Made by a program: the position numbers and the translations under genes. A stretch of 64,000 nucleotides of DNA from Clostridiales bacterium. Its GTDB lineage: Bacteria; Bacillota; Clostridia; Oscillospirales; Oscillospiraceae. Shown here in pieces: positions 61,322 to 64,000 of the stretch. Positions within the stretch are counted from its first letter, which is position 1. The number at the start of each line of letters is the position of its first letter. A model generated the notes under the pieces. It worked only from the letters and a program-made list of their open reading frames with translations, was not told the DNA's origin and made no database searches. The stretch spans positions 1 through 64,000 of the forward strand of contig JAJPXL010000136.1 of NCBI GenBank assembly GCA_021205455.1, read 5' to 3'.

Positions 61322-61393
61322 ACTTTTGTCCTCTCTTTCGTTTGATTGATTCAGGATGGATGATGGTTGGGTTCTGTATTGTTTGTGCCGATG

Positions 61394-62998
61394 CTACCTC
61401 CTGTTGGCGCGTTCCTCCAGGATGCGGCTGGCTGTTTCACTGTCTAACTCGGAGGCTGCGTCGTGCGCCGCCGGTTGGACGCTCTCCAGGAGCGTTTGCA
61501 GGGTATCGGTCAGGTCGATGTTGCCGGTCTCCGAAACGGTCTGATACTCCGTGTCGGCGTTCTCCAGCGCGATTCCATAGCTGTACAGCTGGCCCTGCAC
61601 TGCAGTAACTGCGTCCGTGCCGGAGGACTTGATGCGCAGGTACTCCCTGTATTTGTCAAAATATCCGTCCGAGACTATGAGGTACCGCTCGCAGCCCTCA
61701 CAGTACTGGTCGAACTCCCCCTTGGTATAGAGGTTGTTCCCACAATACAGCAGCACATTGACCGTGCGCCGCACCGTCCAATGGTCGCCGCGGTTCTCCG
61801 CCCGCTTCATGCGCACCACAAATTTGTCGATCCAGCGGATGCGCGTCCTGGGCAGCGGGTGGTTCCGCGCCTTCAAAAGGCTCTGCTGCATGGCGTCCCA
61901 TTCCCCCTCCGAGGCCTCCCGGATCTGGAACGGCGACGTTCCCTTTCGGTAGGCCCACTCAGGCCAGGGCAACTCAGCCAGGGCGGACAGCTCCGGCTCC
62001 GCAAACACAACGTGGCTTTCCTGCAAGGGGTAATCCTTGGGCAGCGGCCCAAACTGACGCACCAGAATGTCGATCAGCCGCTCCGACTCGTTCTTATTCC
62101 TGGCGGAGCGCCGCAGGCGCTGGATGCGCTCCTCCATCGCCGTGATGCCGTTGTCGCAGAGGCAGCGGAACAGGGCCGCATAGGTGATCGGCTGCTTCAG
62201 GGCGGAAAACAGGCCCTGGCAATAGGCCCGCAGACCGGGCTTGTACGTCCAGAAGTAGAGGAAATTGGTATAGTCCAGCAGGGTTCCTTCGTCCCAGGCC
62301 TCATCCCGGGCAAAGCGGACATTCCCCATCAGCGTTTTCAACCCGTCAAACGTGAAGGTGCCCAGCTCAAGGAACTGATCCCCAATCTTCTCCCGCAGCC
62401 GGTCGAAGAAGCACAGATTCTCCTTATCCAACAGCAGCTCCCGGGCGTTCCTGCAAAGGCTCTGGCCGGTTTCACTGTCCGCATAGGCCAGGACACTGCC
62501 CGGCCCGGTGTACAGGGCCAGCACCTCTTCCGTCATCTCCATCGGGCCGACCAGGACGATGGTATCCCGACAGCTGTGAAACCGCTGTATCAACCTGTCC
62601 AGCAGCCGGGCCTTCGAGGGATAATCCGGCTGGAACAGCCGGGCAAATGCCTCCATGCGGAACACGAATGCGGATTCCCCGTTCTTCCTTCCCAGCTCCT
62701 TCACCAGCCACTGGACGGCCTTCTCCTGGTCCAAATCAATACAGACCTGCCCCTGAAAGTCGGGCTTGAACCAAAGGCTTCTGGCATAGTACTGGTGATA
62801 GCTGTCCGCATCCAACAGGGTCAGCTTCATCTGGCTGCCCACCGCGTCCAGGAAGTAGGTATAGCGATACCCGCTCCGGCGCAGGGAAAGCCGAAGCCAA
62901 TCGTCCAGCTTCAGCTGGAGCGTACTGTCCAGAAAGTAGGTCTCGCCCTCGTGCTGGAACACGAAATACAGCTGTTTATGTGTGGAAAACAAACGCAC
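61394..62998 (-). CDS. Unknown 534-residue protein with MIM-like C-terminus
   Basis: The N-terminal ~60 residues look beta-rich (LYFVFQHEGETYFLDSTLQL). A middle segment FHSCRDTIVLVGPMEMTEEVL has the look of an NTPase-like strand without a P-loop Lys. The rest is mixed alpha. The final residues SETASRILEERANRR match the C-terminal motif of the Snf7-like neighbour (ILxxRAxRR). Start is GTG 62998; a TTG at 62992 is better spaced from GGAGG. Unrecognised family. Confidence 0.7.
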   Translation of the reverse strand: MRLFSTHKQLYFVFQHEGETYFLDSTLQLKLDDWLRLSLRRSGYRYTYFLDAVGSQMKLTLLDADSYHQYYARSLWFKPDFQGQVCIDLDQEKAVQWLVKELGRKNGESAFVFRMEAFARLFQPDYPSKARLLDRLIQRFHSCRDTIVLVGPMEMTEEVLALYTGPGSVLAYADSETGQSLCRNARELLLDKENLCFFDRLREKIGDQFLELGTFTFDGLKTLMGNVRFARDEAWDEGTLLDYTNFLYFWTYKPGLRAYCQGLFSALKQPITYAALFRCLCDNGITAMEERIQRLRRSARNKNESERLIDILVRQFGPLPKDYPLQESHVVFAEPELSALAELPWPEWAYRKGTSPFQIREASEGEWDAMQQSLLKARNHPLPRTRIRWIDKFVVRMKRAENRGDHWTVRRTVNVLLYCGNNLYTKGEFDQYCEGCERYLIVSDGYFDKYREYLRIKSSGTDAVTAVQGQLYSYGIALENADTEYQTVSETGNIDLTDTLQTLLESVQPAAHDAASELDSETASRILEERANRR

Positions 62999-63028
62999 CC
63001 CTCCTCTCCTGCCGAAGTGTCGTTTCCC

Positions 63029-63520
63029 TTATTCCACGCCCACCAGGGAAATCGGAGCAGACATGGTTTGCTTCTGGCCGTTGCGCAGCAGTACGCTGAC
63101 CCTGAGCCGCTCCTGGAGCCGGAGGCCAACCTGCTGAAGCCCCGGCTCTTTCAGGTTGGGGACGGAAACGCTGATTTCCTTCCGGGCGCCGCCCTTCTCC
63201 GTCACCAGCGTCAGGGAAAGATCGTCCCCTTCGGGGTTGCGGGCAAACTCCTGGTCGCACCATACCTCGCCCTGCTCCAGCTCAGTCCCGCTGGCAAAGA
63301 GCTGACACGCCGTTTCATCCAAAACCAGCTGCTCCCCGCTGGCCTTCCAGCGGAAGCAGAGCACCCCCAGCTTCATGTCCTTCAAGTACTCTTTCCGGTA
63401 CTGGTTGGCGTAGTCCATCAGGGGCGCGTTGTCATCGCCGATGACGCTGACCTCCGGAAAATGGCAGTATGGGCACTCCGTATCCACATAGCTGCCCCCG
63501 CATACAATACAAGTTTTCAT
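63029..63520 (-). CDS. Zinc-ribbon protein with beta-sandwich-like domain
   Basis: 163 residues from ATG 63520 (AGGAAGG upstream); an ATG at 63544 is an alternative. MKTCIVCGG and ECPYCHFPE give two CxxC knuckles. The remaining ~130 residues have alternating strands (GDDLSLTLVTEKGG, EISVSVPNL and LRVSVLLRNG), suggesting an Ig- or FHA-like sandwich. No membrane segment. It sits between a coiled-coil gene and the 534-residue protein in the operon. Confidence 0.7.
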   Translation of the reverse strand: MKTCIVCGGSYVDTECPYCHFPEVSVIGDDNAPLMDYANQYRKEYLKDMKLGVLCFRWKASGEQLVLDETACQLFASGTELEQGEVWCDQEFARNPEGDDLSLTLVTEKGGARKEISVSVPNLKEPGLQQVGLRLQERLRVSVLLRNGQKQTMSAPISLVGVE

Positions 63521-63547
63521 CGAATCTTCCGCCTTCCTCACCATGCT

Positions 63548-64000
63548 TTAATGGCTGCTTACCTTTTCCTGGTAGCTTTTGATGGCCTGCCGCGCCTCCG
63601 AGAGGGTGCGCTCCGCCTGATTCATCTCATCCTGCAATCCCTTTGCCAGCGAGAACGGCTTCCGGTCAAAGAACCTGCTGTCCTCCTCCAGCCGCTTCAC
63701 AATCACATTCATCGCGGACAGGCGCGTTTGCAGGCTTGCCAGCTCGGTTTCCTTTTGGGTCATGCCCTGGAACTCCAGCTCCAGCTGCTGATAGTCCTCA
63801 ACGGCCTTCTGCTGGCGGGCCTGCGCCTCCGCCTGCCGCTCTGCCAGCAGCGCCCGCTGCTGCTCCTGCGCCTCGTTCTCCCGCTGCAGTCGGCTGATTT
63901 CCTGGTTCATTTGTTCGCAGTCCTTTATCCTGCGCTGCAAATCCGCCTGCTGCTGTGCCAGGGTGGCCTGGATCTTGTCCTCATTCTTCTGCTCCAGGGA
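63548..64000 (-). CDS. Coiled-coil protein, partial (continues past the window)
   Basis: The leftward frame is open to the end of the window, giving 150 visible codons. The sequence is a continuous Gln/Glu/Arg-rich coiled coil (EISRLQRENEAQEQQRALLA and KAVEDYQQLELEFQGMTQKE). The C-terminus (ERTLSEARQAIKSYQEKVSS) resembles the final helices of PspA/IM30-type or SMC-like proteins, though I cannot assign it. It lies 27 bp upstream of the next gene in the operon. Confidence 0.75.
   Translation of the reverse strand, partial: SLEQKNEDKIQATLAQQQADLQRRIKDCEQMNQEISRLQRENEAQEQQRALLAERQAEAQARQQKAVEDYQQLELEFQGMTQKETELASLQTRLSAMNVIVKRLEEDSRFFDRKPFSLAKGLQDEMNQAERTLSEARQAIKSYQEKVSSH

Noticed and set aside
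55008..64000. Phage or integrative-element origin of the 55-64 kb operon
   Set aside because: No integrase, transposase, att-like repeats or structural genes are visible, and composition matches the rest of the window. The left boundary is a normal terminator after cotJC.

Overview
The window looks like chromosomal DNA from a GC-rich, spore-forming, Gram-positive gut Clostridia (Bacillota), most plausibly the Oscillospiraceae/Ruminococcaceae group. The reasons are near-universal AGGAGG-type ribosome binding sites, sigma-A promoters with 17-18 bp spacers, spore-coat cotJ genes, an SPFH/zinc-ribbon cluster and a family mix typical of that group. The species call is inference. I see no rRNA, tRNA, CRISPR array, prophage or insertion sequence.

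Layout. 0-2 kb: a TetR regulator divergent from an AttH/CrtC-like gene, with matching operators. 2-7.7 kb: a leftward branched-chain amino-acid ABC transporter operon (SBP-livH-livM-livG-livF plus a cytidylate-kinase-like gene) with a terminator-like hairpin in its leader. 7.9-12.6 kb: a rightward accessory operon (two membrane proteins, an ATC-hydrolase-like protein, a GNAT and two methyltransferases) ending in a deletion chimera. 12.7-18.2 kb: a sirtuin with a changed catalytic residue, an M29-like peptidase, an HXXEE membrane protein, an Fe-S aldo/keto reductase and an aminotransferase. 18.5-20.3 kb: a second TetR/AttH module whose AttH gene has two in-frame stops. 20.5-26 kb: GNAT, MBL and HD proteins, a SAM-riboswitch-like element controlling an unknown gene, a Y-family polymerase and a Sel1-repeat protein. 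26-32 kb: a 1275-residue ABC exporter divergent from a two-component system. 32-36.6 kb: an MBL hydrolase and a MoxR/DUF58/DUF4129-like operon. 36.6-43.6 kb: a six-gene leftward operon of zinc-ribbon, SPFH, GH3 and lectin-like proteins behind a consensus promoter. 43.7-48 kb: luxS-mtnN-add-flavoprotein leftward, then trmN6-rsmI rightward. 48-53.6 kb: two esterases and a GPH/MFS transporter with a divergent LysR regulator. 53.8-54.9 kb: a fused cotJA-cotJB gene and cotJC.

55-64 kb is the most novel part. It is a leftward operon of at least eight genes that continues beyond the window: a coiled-coil protein, a Cys-rich protein, two large unknown proteins, a helical protein with ESCRT-III/Snf7-like character, a Vps4/katanin-like AAA ATPase with an MIT-like N-terminus, a second AAA ATPase with an altered Walker B, and a double-SWIM HerA-like ATPase. 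Two of the unknown proteins end in the same ILxxRAxRR motif, which resembles the MIT-interacting motif of ESCRT-III proteins. Two others end in EQYxxN. I read this as a candidate bacterial ESCRT-like remodelling machine. The homology calls rest on reading alone and need profile searches and structure prediction.
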